Of a stretch of DNA of 24,927 nt, positions 9,410-16,318 are shown one piece after another. The notes under the pieces are model-generated. The model searched no databases. It was not told where the DNA came from and worked only from the letters and a program-made list of their open reading frames with translations. Source of the DNA: a virus; IMG/VR virus record IMGVR_UViG_3300020174_000069, positions 1 through 24,927 of that record; one strand, written 5' to 3'. A program made the position numbers and the translations under genes. Within the stretch, counting starts at the first letter, position 1; every line of letters starts with the position of its first letter.

Positions 9410-9634
9410 CTACTCCTTGCTCAGTGCGCGGTCGAGCTTGTCCTCGACTCTATGTAGAGCGTCAACTAAACGAGACATATCATCCCGCAAATCATTACGA
9501 GTCGCGTAGTCTTCCCTTGTACGTGAAAGAAGAACTTCTACTCGCTTAAGTTCTTTTGCTTGGCTTGAAAGAAAGTATGCCAAGCCGCCAATAACAAGGC
9601 CAACAAGAGTGTCTATGATCAATGCCATTTCCAT
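9410..9634 (-). CDS. Small membrane-anchored coiled-coil protein (possible holin-like or virion protein), 74 aa
   Basis: The start ATG overlaps the upstream adhesin stop as TAATG. One N-terminal membrane segment occupies residues about 4-23 (ALIIDTLVGLVIGGLAYFLS). After it comes a charged helix of about 45 residues rich in Lys, Arg, Glu and Asp with heptad-like Leu/Val spacing (ELKRVEVLLSRTRED, then MSRLVDALHRVEDKL). There is no lipobox and no second transmembrane helix. Such one-TM plus coiled-coil proteins sit next to tail-fibre genes in many phages and are sometimes called holins or spanin-like, but nothing here proves lysis function and no endolysin is visible in the window. It could equally be a small structural protein. 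Confidence 0.7.
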   Translation of the reverse strand: MEMALIIDTLVGLVIGGLAYFLSSQAKELKRVEVLLSRTREDYATRNDLRDDMSRLVDALHRVEDKLDRALSKE

Positions 9635-10827
9635 TAAGCAGTCCCGCCTTGGACAGTTCCGTTTTGGGTCAAGGTTACATTGCTTAAACCGCGGATGTAT
9701 TTTCCTGCTGCTGCACCACTAGACCCACCGCTGCCGCCAGAGCCGCCAGAACCATTGGTATGGTTGCCGTTGCCACCAGTGTTTCCTGTTGAACCAGTAT
9801 TTCCTGATGAACCAGACGCACCGTAGCCACCTCCAGCACCACCACTTCCGCCAGTTCCGCCCGTGCCACCAGAACCGGCATTCGTGCCACCTCCAGAGCC
9901 ACCAGAACCGCCACTACCAGAAGAGCCTGACGTAGCAGATTGGCCATAACCTTGACCTACACCACCAGAACCACCTGAACCGCCAGAGCCACCAGCGCCG
10001 CCATTATAATAGGTGTAATTTGTGATGAATTGATCTCTGTAAAGATCGTAGTAGTAATCGCCACCACCAGCATTTAACCAAACCGAAAAGCCAGAATTGT
10101 AACGATAACCACCACTATCCCACGGGACGGCTTGACCGCCTTGCGTGCCTGTTCTCAAACCAGAGCCTTGCCATCTAATTTGGTAGTGACCGTAATAAAT
10201 ATTGCGGTAGTAATGGTGCTGCCCCGTTGTGCCGGGGGATGATCTGTTACCTAAAGAAGTAGAGCTGGTCGATCCTTGGCCACCCGTGCCGCCAGAGCCA
10301 CCCGATCCTCCAGAGCCACCGCCTCCGCCACCAGCACGGATTGTACCATTGTTGATGAGAGTACAGGCAACGTCAGCTTGGAAAGCATCGCCGCCTGCGC
10401 TACCAGCAGCACCGCCAGCGCCACTCAATGTGCCGTTGTTGGTAATCGTCAATCCACCAGCCAAACCACTGTCTATCTGCAGTGCTTCTTGTGATGTACT
10501 GGTTGCACCCAGTTCTACGCCGCTGTTTACTACGATCTCTTTTGGGTAGTTAACACCGTAGTCTGATCCAAACACGGATGACGCATCCTGGTTGGTTGCG
10601 CCACTGCTATAGGTTTTACGAAAGCCTTTTGCAGTATCACGAAAGTCAACAAAGCGAATAGCACCAGAGGTAGGAACAGAGGCAGCAAGATTAGTAGAAC
10701 CATTGTTGCCTGCTTTTGCGAGGACATGGCTACCACCCCTGTACATTTCAGACATCTTAATCGTTCCAGAGCGTCCCCACTCTGTACGAATTTCTGACAT
10801 CCTTACTGTTCCACTGCCTATAGGCAT
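9634..10827 (-). CDS. Glycine-rich tail-fibre tip adhesin, copy A, 397 aa
   Basis: The start ATG at 10827 directly abuts the fibre stop (TAAATG). Residues 1-30 contain a short internal duplication (SGTVRMSEIRTEWG / SGTIKMSEMYRGG). Residues 60-165 form a conserved head with KGFRKTYSSGATNQDAS and two NNGT motifs (ITNNGTLSGAGG, LINNGTIRAGG). Gly/Ser arms at 166-185 and 276-375 flank a Tyr/Asn/Trp-rich central segment at 186-274. The end is NVTLTQNGTVQGGTA. The design (conserved head, glycine-rich repeats, variable loop region) is that of T-even gp38-type adhesins, whose Gly-rich motifs pack as a polyglycine-II sandwich. The homology is architectural and unproven. A near-identical frame occurs in copy B at 12081-13277. 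Likely role: receptor recognition at the tip of the fibre encoded just upstream. Confidence 0.8.
   Translation of the reverse strand: MPIGSGTVRMSEIRTEWGRSGTIKMSEMYRGGSHVLAKAGNNGSTNLAASVPTSGAIRFVDFRDTAKGFRKTYSSGATNQDASSVFGSDYGVNYPKEIVVNSGVELGATSTSQEALQIDSGLAGGLTITNNGTLSGAGGAAGSAGGDAFQADVACTLINNGTIRAGGGGGGSGGSGGSGGTGGQGSTSSTSLGNRSSPGTTGQHHYYRNIYYGHYQIRWQGSGLRTGTQGGQAVPWDSGGYRYNSGFSVWLNAGGGDYYYDLYRDQFITNYTYYNGGAGGSGGSGGSGGVGQGYGQSATSGSSGSGGSGGSGGGTNAGSGGTGGTGGSGGAGGGYGASGSSGNTGSTGNTGGNGNHTNGSGGSGGSGGSSGAAAGKYIRGLSNVTLTQNGTVQGGTA
10006..10272 (-). other. Variable central segment of adhesin A
   Basis: This encodes residues 186-274 of the glycine-rich protein. Compared with copy B, both flanks align nearly residue for residue (GGTGGQG before; Y-x-NGG-[AS]-GGSGGSGG after), while this stretch shows no convincing alignment. 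It is rich in Tyr, Asn, Arg, Trp and Gly (NIYYGHYQIRWQGSG, GGDYYYDLYRDQF). This composition suits a carbohydrate- or protein-binding surface. It is inferred to be the specificity-determining tip. Confidence 0.7.
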
Positions 10828-11712
10828 TTAGATTGCTCCGAATGCTGTTACGTCGTCCACAGTCACGATCTCGCCATCATCCGCGAACTTGATCTTGGCT
10901 GTGCCGTTGTACTTGAAAAGAAGATTGTTTCCTGAAAGCTCGATAGTCCACTTGCTCGAACCAAACTGGATTGCCTGACCATTTGTATCGAGTGTTCCGC
11001 CAAGTTGCGGTGTTGTATCGGTGACTATGTTAATCGCTGTGAGATCGACAGTAGCAAAGCTGAGTTGACCGCTGCCGTCTGTCTTCATGAACTGGCCCGC
11101 AGAACCATCAGCTTGGGGATGGCTCAACCCATCAATAACAACAGAGCCAGAGCCATTTGGAGTGATAGCAATATTACCATTGGAAGCAGAAACAATACTA
11201 TTTCCATTGACATCTAAGTTCCCACCTAGCTGAGGGCTTGTATCCGTAAGTATGTTGATTGCAGTAAGGTCTACTGTCGCGAAGCTAAGTTGACCGCTGC
11301 CGTCTGTCTTCATGAACTGACCGGCACTTCCGTCTGCTTGTGGATGTGACAGTCCGTCGATTACAACAGAGCCTGTGCCGTTTGGCGTGATAGCAATGTT
11401 TCCATCAGATGCAGAAACAACGCTGTTGCCGTTGACATCAAGATCGCCACCAAGCTGCGGTGTGCTGTCGCTAGAGACAATCTCTGCAGGCAGACGTGCT
11501 GCAGCCAGAGTTCCGGACGCTACGTTGGTTGCATTCAATGCTGTAAGGTTTGCGCCTGATGCGGCTGGCAATGTAGCCGGAAATCTTCCGTCAGGCAGTG
11601 TGCCTGATGTAAGAGCCGATGCATTGTCTGAAGCAGGTACGTTGTCAAGCGCACCCGACTTAACGTCGCCGCTGCTATCCAACAGGTCTGACATATTGCG
11701 AGTGCGTGTCAT
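10828..11712 (-). CDS. Short tail fibre protein with repeated domains, 294 aa
   Basis: The ATG at 11712 has GGAG 6 bases upstream and lies 3 bases after the chaperone stop. Residues 1-80 contain the SGTLPDGRFPATLPAASGAN type of repeat (with NVASGTLAAARLPAEI) common in trimeric phage fibres. Residues 83-157 and 158-232 are two copies of a 75-residue unit starting [ST]-[ST]-PQLGG-x-LDVNG and including GLSHPQADGSAGQFMKTDG. A third copy begins at 233 and turns into a C-terminal domain (FGSSKWTIELSGNNLLFKYNG ... VTAFGAI, written in parts) shared with the 1013-residue fibre. It is probably a second, shorter fibre or branch that carries adhesin A, encoded immediately downstream. Confidence 0.78.
   Translation of the reverse strand: MTRTRNMSDLLDSSGDVKSGALDNVPASDNASALTSGTLPDGRFPATLPAASGANLTALNATNVASGTLAAARLPAEIVSSDSTPQLGGDLDVNGNSVVSASDGNIAITPNGTGSVVIDGLSHPQADGSAGQFMKTDGSGQLSFATVDLTAINILTDTSPQLGGNLDVNGNSIVSASNGNIAITPNGSGSVVIDGLSHPQADGSAGQFMKTDGSGQLSFATVDLTAINIVTDTTPQLGGTLDTNGQAIQFGSSKWTIELSGNNLLFKYNGTAKIKFADDGEIVTVDDVTAFGAI
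10831..11016 (-). repeat. Shared fibre C-terminal domain, copy in short fibre
   Basis: Residues 233-294 of the short fibre align with residues 950-1013 of the large fibre: PQL, LDTNG-x-AI, FGSSKW-x-IEL, LLFKYNGT and VTAFG are common to both, with a two-residue gap. In both genes this domain ends the protein directly before a glycine-rich adhesin gene. Confidence 0.9.
11017..11466 (-). repeat. Two tandem 225-bp units (75 residues each) in short fibre
   Basis: Unit 1 spans 11242-11466 and unit 2 spans 11017-11241. At protein level they differ at only a few positions (for example D/N after LGG, V/I in NSVVSA, T/S in PNGTGS). At DNA level there are many third-base differences (gtcgattacaaca versus atcaataacaaca on the plus strand). 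The duplication is therefore old enough to have accumulated synonymous change while the protein stayed conserved. Confidence 0.9.
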
Positions 11713-11715
11713 GGC

Positions 11716-12081
11716 TTACTCCGGCTTGGGATTGTCGGTCTTAATCTGAGCGACCTTTGCCACCCAAGCATCAAGTCCGTTCTCTGTTATAAATTCGATC
11801 TGTGTCGCAACCGATCCGTAGGCTTCTTCCCGCTTCTGCAAATACTCAGGACGTGGATCGACATATTCTTCTGCTGGTTTCTCTGCAGCCGTTCTCGTTG
11901 CACCGGCAGATAAGAAAGATGGTGCTGTTCCACTAAGAAGGTGCGGGGGCGTCATACGATGAACCATGTCATCGAGGTCCGCTTCCGTCATGTCTGCGGT
12001 CAAAGGGATGTACGTCCATGTATCATCTGGAAATACGACCTTAGCCAAGCCATTATTAATTTCTGGGATACTATATTCCAT
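11716..12081 (-). CDS. Putative tail fibre assembly chaperone (XkdW-like C-terminus), 121 aa
   Basis: The start ATG overlaps the stop of adhesin B (TAATG). Residues 1-40 form a small domain (MEYSIPEINNGLAKVVFPDD, TWTYIPLTADMTEADLD). A variable Ala/Thr/Pro linker follows at about 43-72. The C-terminus at 73-120 contains RPEYLQKREEAYGSVATQIE and ends in IKTDNPKP. The pattern R-x-x-AY-x-S-x-x-x-Q-[IL] ... I-K-x-x-x-P is what I know from short XkdW-like or tail-assembly proteins encoded beside phage fibres. Its position between the two fibre/adhesin pairs supports a role in folding or attaching one or both fibres. The role is inferred. Confidence 0.7.
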   Translation of the reverse strand: MEYSIPEINNGLAKVVFPDDTWTYIPLTADMTEADLDDMVHRMTPPHLLSGTAPSFLSAGATRTAAEKPAEEYVDPRPEYLQKREEAYGSVATQIEFITENGLDAWVAKVAQIKTDNPKPE

Positions 12082-13277
12082 TATGCTGTGCCTCCCTGCA
12101 CAGTACCGTTTTGCGTAAGAGTGACATTAGAAAAGCCACGAATATAATTACCAGCAGAACCACCGCCCGAACCGCCAGAGCCACCAGAGCCACCTGAACC
12201 GTTACTGTGGTTGCCGTTACCGCCTGTGTTGCCTGTAGAGCCTGTGTTGCCCGTTGAACCGGACGCACCATAGCCGCCGCCAGATCCGCCTGTTCCTCCA
12301 GAGCCGCCAGTGCCGCCTGACCCGGCGTTTGTGCCACCACCAGAACCGCCAGAGCCAGATGAACCACCGCTTCCTGATGCAGCAGATTGTCCGTATCCTT
12401 GGCCTACACCGCCATTTCCACCAGAGCCGCCCGAACCGCCTGAGCCACCGTTTGTGTAATAAGTATTACTGACGGGTGTTCTGCGACGAATTGAGTAAAG
12501 GTAGATGGGATAAGCTGGTATTACTGCTTGCACTGTACCGATCTGATACTCATTCCCGCCATTAGTAATTGAAGTAGTACCAGTTGAAGTGTTGGCTAGA
12601 TAACCATCCCAGTACCACGCCCGATTTGTGTACTGCTGAACACTTCGATCACTAGCACCACCGCCAGTGTATTGATATGAACTCCACGAACTCCAGCCAC
12701 TGGTGGAGTAAGTGCCTTGACCGCCCGTGCCACCAGTGCCACCGCTGCCGCCAGCACCTCCCCCGCCACCACCGGCTCTAATCGTGCCGTTGTTGATTAA
12801 AGTGCAGGACACATTCGCTTCGAAAGCATCACCACCCGTGCCGCCATTCGCTGAACCGCCAGCACCAGAAAGTGTGCCGTTGTTGGTAATGGTCAGACCA
12901 CCGGATAGACCACTGTCGATCTGGAGTGCTTCTTGTGATGTACTGGTTGCACCGAGTTCGACACCGCTGTTGATGACGATTTCTTTGGGATAGTCGACAC
13001 CGTAATCCGAGCCAAAGACAGCCGATGCGTCTTGGTTGGTTGCACCGCTGCTGTACGTCTTACGAAAGCCTTTGGCTTGCGAGTAGAAGTCGTCGAAGTC
13101 GATTGCGCCGCTGGTTGGTACTGATGCTGCGAGGTTGGTGGCGGTGTTGTTGCCAGCTTTAGCGCGTATGTGGCTGCCACCACGATACAGGTCGCCGATT
13201 GAAATTGCAGATGAGCCACCTACAAATTCAGTCCGAAAGTCGGCAAGACTTACTGCGCCTGATGCTGCAATTGCCAT
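12081..13277 (-). CDS. Glycine-rich tail-fibre tip adhesin, copy B, 398 aa
   Basis: The start ATG overlaps the large-fibre stop (TAATG). The architecture equals copy A: an N-terminal ~35 residues with ISIGDLYRGGS, a conserved head at 60-165 (KGFRKTYSSGATNQDAS, then YPKEIVINSGVELGATSTSQ), NNGT motifs, a Gly arm at 169-188, a variable segment at 189-276, a long Gly/Ser/Thr/Asn arm at 277-378 (NTGSTGNTGGNGNHSNGSGG) and the identical final 15 residues NVTLTQNGTVQGGTA. Outside the variable centre, most residues match copy A, although many codons differ. It is probably the tip adhesin of the 1013-residue fibre encoded directly upstream. A gp38-like polyglycine-II fold is inferred from composition and gene order only. 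Confidence 0.8.
   Translation of the reverse strand: MAIAASGAVSLADFRTEFVGGSSAISIGDLYRGGSHIRAKAGNNTATNLAASVPTSGAIDFDDFYSQAKGFRKTYSSGATNQDASAVFGSDYGVDYPKEIVINSGVELGATSTSQEALQIDSGLSGGLTITNNGTLSGAGGSANGGTGGDAFEANVSCTLINNGTIRAGGGGGGAGGSGGTGGTGGQGTYSTSGWSSWSSYQYTGGGASDRSVQQYTNRAWYWDGYLANTSTGTTSITNGGNEYQIGTVQAVIPAYPIYLYSIRRRTPVSNTYYTNGGSGGSGGSGGNGGVGQGYGQSAASGSGGSSGSGGSGGGTNAGSGGTGGSGGTGGSGGGYGASGSTGNTGSTGNTGGNGNHSNGSGGSGGSGGSGGGSAGNYIRGFSNVTLTQNGTVQGGTA
12450..12713 (-). other. Variable central segment of adhesin B
   Basis: This encodes residues 189-276, flanked by the same glycine arms as in copy A but unrelated in sequence. It contains Trp/Tyr/Ser-rich blocks (SGWSSWSSYQYTGGG, NRAWYWDGYLANT) and an RRR cluster. 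Length is similar to the copy A segment (about 88 versus 89 residues), which suggests substitution of one binding module for another, not simple length drift. Confidence 0.7.
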
Positions 13278-16200
13278 TATGGTGACCCGAAAGCTGTGAC
13301 GTTGTTTGCGCTAGTAACTGCACCATTCGATGCCAGTTTGAAGACCGTCGTGCCGTTGTATTTAAACAGCAGGTCGTTATCGCCAGTGTCGAGTTCGATG
13401 CTCCACTTTGAAGATCCGAAAAGTATGGCGTTGCCGTTAGTGTCAAGGTTGGCAGCAAGCTGCGGACTGCTATCGTCCGTAAGGTTCTGCATAGCACTGT
13501 CGGCTGTTGAACCTTGTGCAGCCGTAGCATAGTCTGACGAATCAAACGCTTTGACTTGCGCAAGGTTAGTCACCTCACTGTCCATCAGCGCACCAGCGGC
13601 TGTCACGTTTGCAGTGTCAGTCACATCTGCTGATGCCTCGATAGCGTTCAGTTTGGTGTGGTCGGCGTCAGTGAAGACATTGCTGTCCGATGCACTCTCG
13701 ACCAGCGTCCTGATTTCGGCTGCTGTCTGATCAGCAGTGGCAGAAGCCTCGATGCCGTCCATCTTTGTTTTGTCTGCAGCAGACATCAGGCCAGCAGAAC
13801 CTGTAGTGGCATTAGATGGCTGCGCCACCGTTGCATAAGTAAGATTGCCTGAACCGTCAGTCTGTAAGAACTGACCGTTTGTTCCGTTTGATCCGGGCAG
13901 AGTAAAGTTTACATTACCAGAGTAGTCGGCATGGGCAGGGGCTTTGATTGTAACTTTGTGGGCGTTGCTTACCTCGCAATACATATCGATGTATGCGGGG
14001 CTACCTGTACCCGTCCGCATCGAGATAGCACCGTCAGAGACGCTCACACCGTCACTAGAACCGTCACCACCAAGATGTACAGTCCGTCCCTGATCTGACG
14101 GGACATAGTTTGTACCGTTATAGGTCAGTACATGACCTGTCAGATGCCCTGTTAGATCGACGTTGTTAGCGTCACCGACACTGAAGCTGGCAAGTTGAAA
14201 TGTACCATAGGCAACCATGTCCACGATATCGCCACTTGCTGCGGCGGTCGCGAGAGTGACGCTTGTACCATTGGTAGCTGTGAAGTCGCTGTCTGGGTTG
14301 AGTTTAATACCGTTGTGATAGACATCAATAAATCCTGCATCGTAAGCAATCGGGAATACGGTGGTTGAGCCTGTGTACGTACCTTCGTTTGTCCCGACAG
14401 CGTATGTCTGTCGTTGGGATGTCCCGTTGACTGTTGATCCAGCAGCAACCCAGCCGCCCGATCCGTAGACCTTCATAGTGTCTGTGGTCGAATCAAAGTA
14501 GAGACTGCCAATTACGAGAGCATCACCGTCATTATCGACTGTCGGAGCTGAACTCTTTGCCCCAAGGAAACGATCATCGAATAGGTCGTATGCAGCGGCA
14601 GCAGAAGTGGCGCTTGATGCAGCATTTGTTTCAGAAGTCGCCGCATTTGTAGCGCTTGTTGCAGCGTTGGTTTCGCTAGTTGCCGCAGCGGTAGCTGATG
14701 AAGCCGCCGCCGTATTACTTGCGTTGGTTGTATCAACGTAACCTTTAGTTGCTACTTCGCTTGAAGCGCTGGGCGTAGGAAGACCAGTGATGGTGTTGCT
14801 TCCCATCACTATGCCGCCGGTCATAGTGCCACCAGCAAGTGGCAGCATAGTGTCTGCATATGCCTTGGTAGAAGCATCTGTGCCAGCAGTAGGTGTTCCA
14901 AGACCTGTGATCTTGCTGCTGCCCATCGCAATAGCACCAGTCATCGTACCACCGGCTAGTGGCAGTTTGGTGGCTATGCTGTTGGTGATCGTAGTGCTGA
15001 AGTTAGCGTCGTCGCCAATCGCGGCAGCAAGTTCGTTGAGTGTATCGAGTGCGCCAGGTGCTGAATCTACGAGGCTAGCTAGCTCTGTATCCACGTAGTT
15101 CTTGGTTGCTGCGTCCTGCGCATTTGTTGGATCTACTACGTTGGTCAGAGCGGTAGCTGTAAAGTTGGCAGTTCCGTTTACGGTCAGGTTGTTTAGCGTG
15201 GTAGTTCCTGACGAAGCAGTAACATTACCCGTAAGATCACCTGTCACATCGCCGGTAATATCACCTGTAATGTTGCCTGTCAGATTGCCAGTCACATTAC
15301 CTGTTAAGTCGCCTGTAATACCCGCATTTGCACTCAGGGTAGTAAAGCTACCTGCCGCACGAGTAGAACCACCAATAACCATATTATCGGCTGTACCACC
15401 GTTGATGTCAGCCGAAGTAAGAGTGGCCTGACCGGATGTTGTCAGCGTAGTAAATGCACCAGTAGAAGCGGAAGCTGCACCGATAGCTGTCCCATCGATA
15501 GCGCCACCATTGATATCGGCAGCACCAATTACCACCGAGCCTGTACCGGCTGGCGTTATTGTAATGCTTCCGTCTGTATTTGTTGCGGAGATTGTATTTG
15601 CGTCAAGCTTCAGATTGTCGACGCGCAGATCAGTAACAGCAGAATTCGTACCGATGGTTACGCCATCAATAGTCCCACCATTAATGTCAGCAGTGGTAAC
15701 AGTGCCAAGATTACTGACAGTGCCGCCACTAAAACTGATTGTTCCATTGGCTGTAAGATTCGTAAAGTCTGCACCAGCGCGTGAACTGCCGCCGATGTCT
15801 GTGCCGTCAATCGTACCTGCATTGATGTCGGCAGTAGTTGCTACAAGGCTGCTGGCTGTTACAGCACCGGCAGATGAGCCGCCTATAGTCACACCATCGA
15901 TTGTGCCACCGTTGATGTCTGCTGTATCTGCAACCAGACTATCAATATTAGCAGTGCCATCTAGATGAAGGTCTTTGAATTGCTTAGTGGTAGAACCCAG
16001 ATCGATGTCATCGTCTGTAGTAGGTTCGATAACACCATCTTTGATGATTACCTGTTCAACTGGATTGCTGCTTACCTCAACGTAGAATTCAATCTCGTTG
16101 TTGGTTGTGTCTATAACAACCTTATTGTTAGGTGCAGTTTCTCCCGCATCACCTATCAAACCGATGACCGGACCTTCAGCGGTAGATCCATCGTGCTTGT

Positions 16201-16318
16201 GTCCAGTAGTATTGCTGAATGCATCTACGACTTGGTTCAACTCAGAATTGATAGGCGCTGCCCTGACGGTTGCGCCAGCCGTAATATCTGCTGAACTTTG
16301 TCTGGTGTAACCTGCCAT
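13277..16318 (-). CDS. Large tail fibre protein, 1013 aa
   Basis: The start ATG overlaps the nozzle gene stop (TAATG). The N-terminal ~125 residues look like a virion-attachment domain (HKHDGSTAEGPVIGLIGDAG, PTTDDDIDLGSTTKQFKDL), a pattern I recall from marine podovirus fibres. It is followed by five ADING-type repeats (133-330), a GDxTGN tetrapeptide run (336-367), two PLAGGTMTG blocks with ATK-x-Y-x-DT (about 451-530), an Ala/Ser/Thr-rich likely trimeric coiled coil (534-575), beta-rich domains (580-720), two KMDGIEASAT/KLNAIEASAD blocks before the end, and a C-terminal domain (950-1013) shared with the short fibre. No intramolecular chaperone or endosialidase domain is evident. It likely binds adhesin B, encoded next. 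Confidence 0.85.
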   Translation of the reverse strand: MAGYTRQSSADITAGATVRAAPINSELNQVVDAFSNTTGHKHDGSTAEGPVIGLIGDAGETAPNNKVVIDTTNNEIEFYVEVSSNPVEQVIIKDGVIEPTTDDDIDLGSTTKQFKDLHLDGTANIDSLVADTADINGGTIDGVTIGGSSAGAVTASSLVATTADINAGTIDGTDIGGSSRAGADFTNLTANGTISFSGGTVSNLGTVTTADINGGTIDGVTIGTNSAVTDLRVDNLKLDANTISATNTDGSITITPAGTGSVVIGAADINGGAIDGTAIGAASASTGAFTTLTTSGQATLTSADINGGTADNMVIGGSTRAAGSFTTLSANAGITGDLTGNVTGNLTGNITGDITGDVTGDLTGNVTASSGTTTLNNLTVNGTANFTATALTNVVDPTNAQDAATKNYVDTELASLVDSAPGALDTLNELAAAIGDDANFSTTITNSIATKLPLAGGTMTGAIAMGSSKITGLGTPTAGTDASTKAYADTMLPLAGGTMTGGIVMGSNTITGLPTPSASSEVATKGYVDTTNASNTAAASSATAAATSETNAATSATNAATSETNAASSATSAAAAYDLFDDRFLGAKSSAPTVDNDGDALVIGSLYFDSTTDTMKVYGSGGWVAAGSTVNGTSQRQTYAVGTNEGTYTGSTTVFPIAYDAGFIDVYHNGIKLNPDSDFTATNGTSVTLATAAASGDIVDMVAYGTFQLASFSVGDANNVDLTGHLTGHVLTYNGTNYVPSDQGRTVHLGGDGSSDGVSVSDGAISMRTGTGSPAYIDMYCEVSNAHKVTIKAPAHADYSGNVNFTLPGSNGTNGQFLQTDGSGNLTYATVAQPSNATTGSAGLMSAADKTKMDGIEASATADQTAAEIRTLVESASDSNVFTDADHTKLNAIEASADVTDTANVTAAGALMDSEVTNLAQVKAFDSSDYATAAQGSTADSAMQNLTDDSSPQLAANLDTNGNAILFGSSKWSIELDTGDNDLLFKYNGTTVFKLASNGAVTSANNVTAFGSP
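13280..13471 (-). repeat. Shared fibre C-terminal domain, copy in large fibre
   Basis: Residues 950-1013 correspond to residues 233-294 of the short fibre (FGSSKWSIEL, LLFKYNGTTVFK, NNVTAFGSP). Because both copies are followed by a glycine-rich adhesin gene, the domain is a candidate docking site for the adhesin head. This is inference. Confidence 0.9.
15218..15313 (-). repeat. Tetrapeptide G-[DN]-[LIV]-T run, 8 units
   Basis: Residues 336-367 consist of eight consecutive units of Gly-Asp/Asn-Leu/Val/Ile-Thr. The plus strand shows the matching 12-base pattern (variants of gtcacatcgccg, aatatcacctgt). This kind of short repeat is common in fibre shafts and is prone to slippage-driven length change. 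Confidence 0.85.
15329..15922 (-). repeat. Five ADING-type repeats in the large fibre shaft
   Basis: The motif A-D-I-N-[GA]-G-[TA]-[IA]-D occurs at residues 133, 163, 210, 267 and 303, each followed by a G-x-x-IG step and a variable spacer ending in a short hydrophobic strand (TASSL, ADFTNL, LRVDNL, AFTTL, SFTTL). The spacing is irregular (30, 47, 57, 36 residues), so the units are modular and not strict tandem copies. Confidence 0.85.

Noticed and set aside
9410-9634. Firm assignment as holin
   Set aside because: There is only one membrane segment and no adjacent endolysin; a structural role is equally possible.
10006-10272. Diversity-generating retroelement variable repeat in the adhesin centre
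   Set aside because: No reverse transcriptase, no template repeat and no adenine-specific pattern between copies A and B are visible here; the segments are unrelated, not point-mutated.
12727-12993. Proline-rich plus-strand frames at 12727-12993 and 10229-10549
   Set aside because: They are mirror images of the Gly codons of the two adhesins; Pro runs are the complement of GGN codons.
12081-13277. PE-PGRS, collagen-like or silk-like protein for the glycine-rich genes
   Set aside because: No Gly-X-Pro triplets, and gene order beside phage fibres with a conserved non-repetitive head fits a tip adhesin better.
15218-15313. CRISPR-like short repeats
   Set aside because: The repeats are 12 bases, in frame, without spacers, and encode a fibre tetrapeptide.
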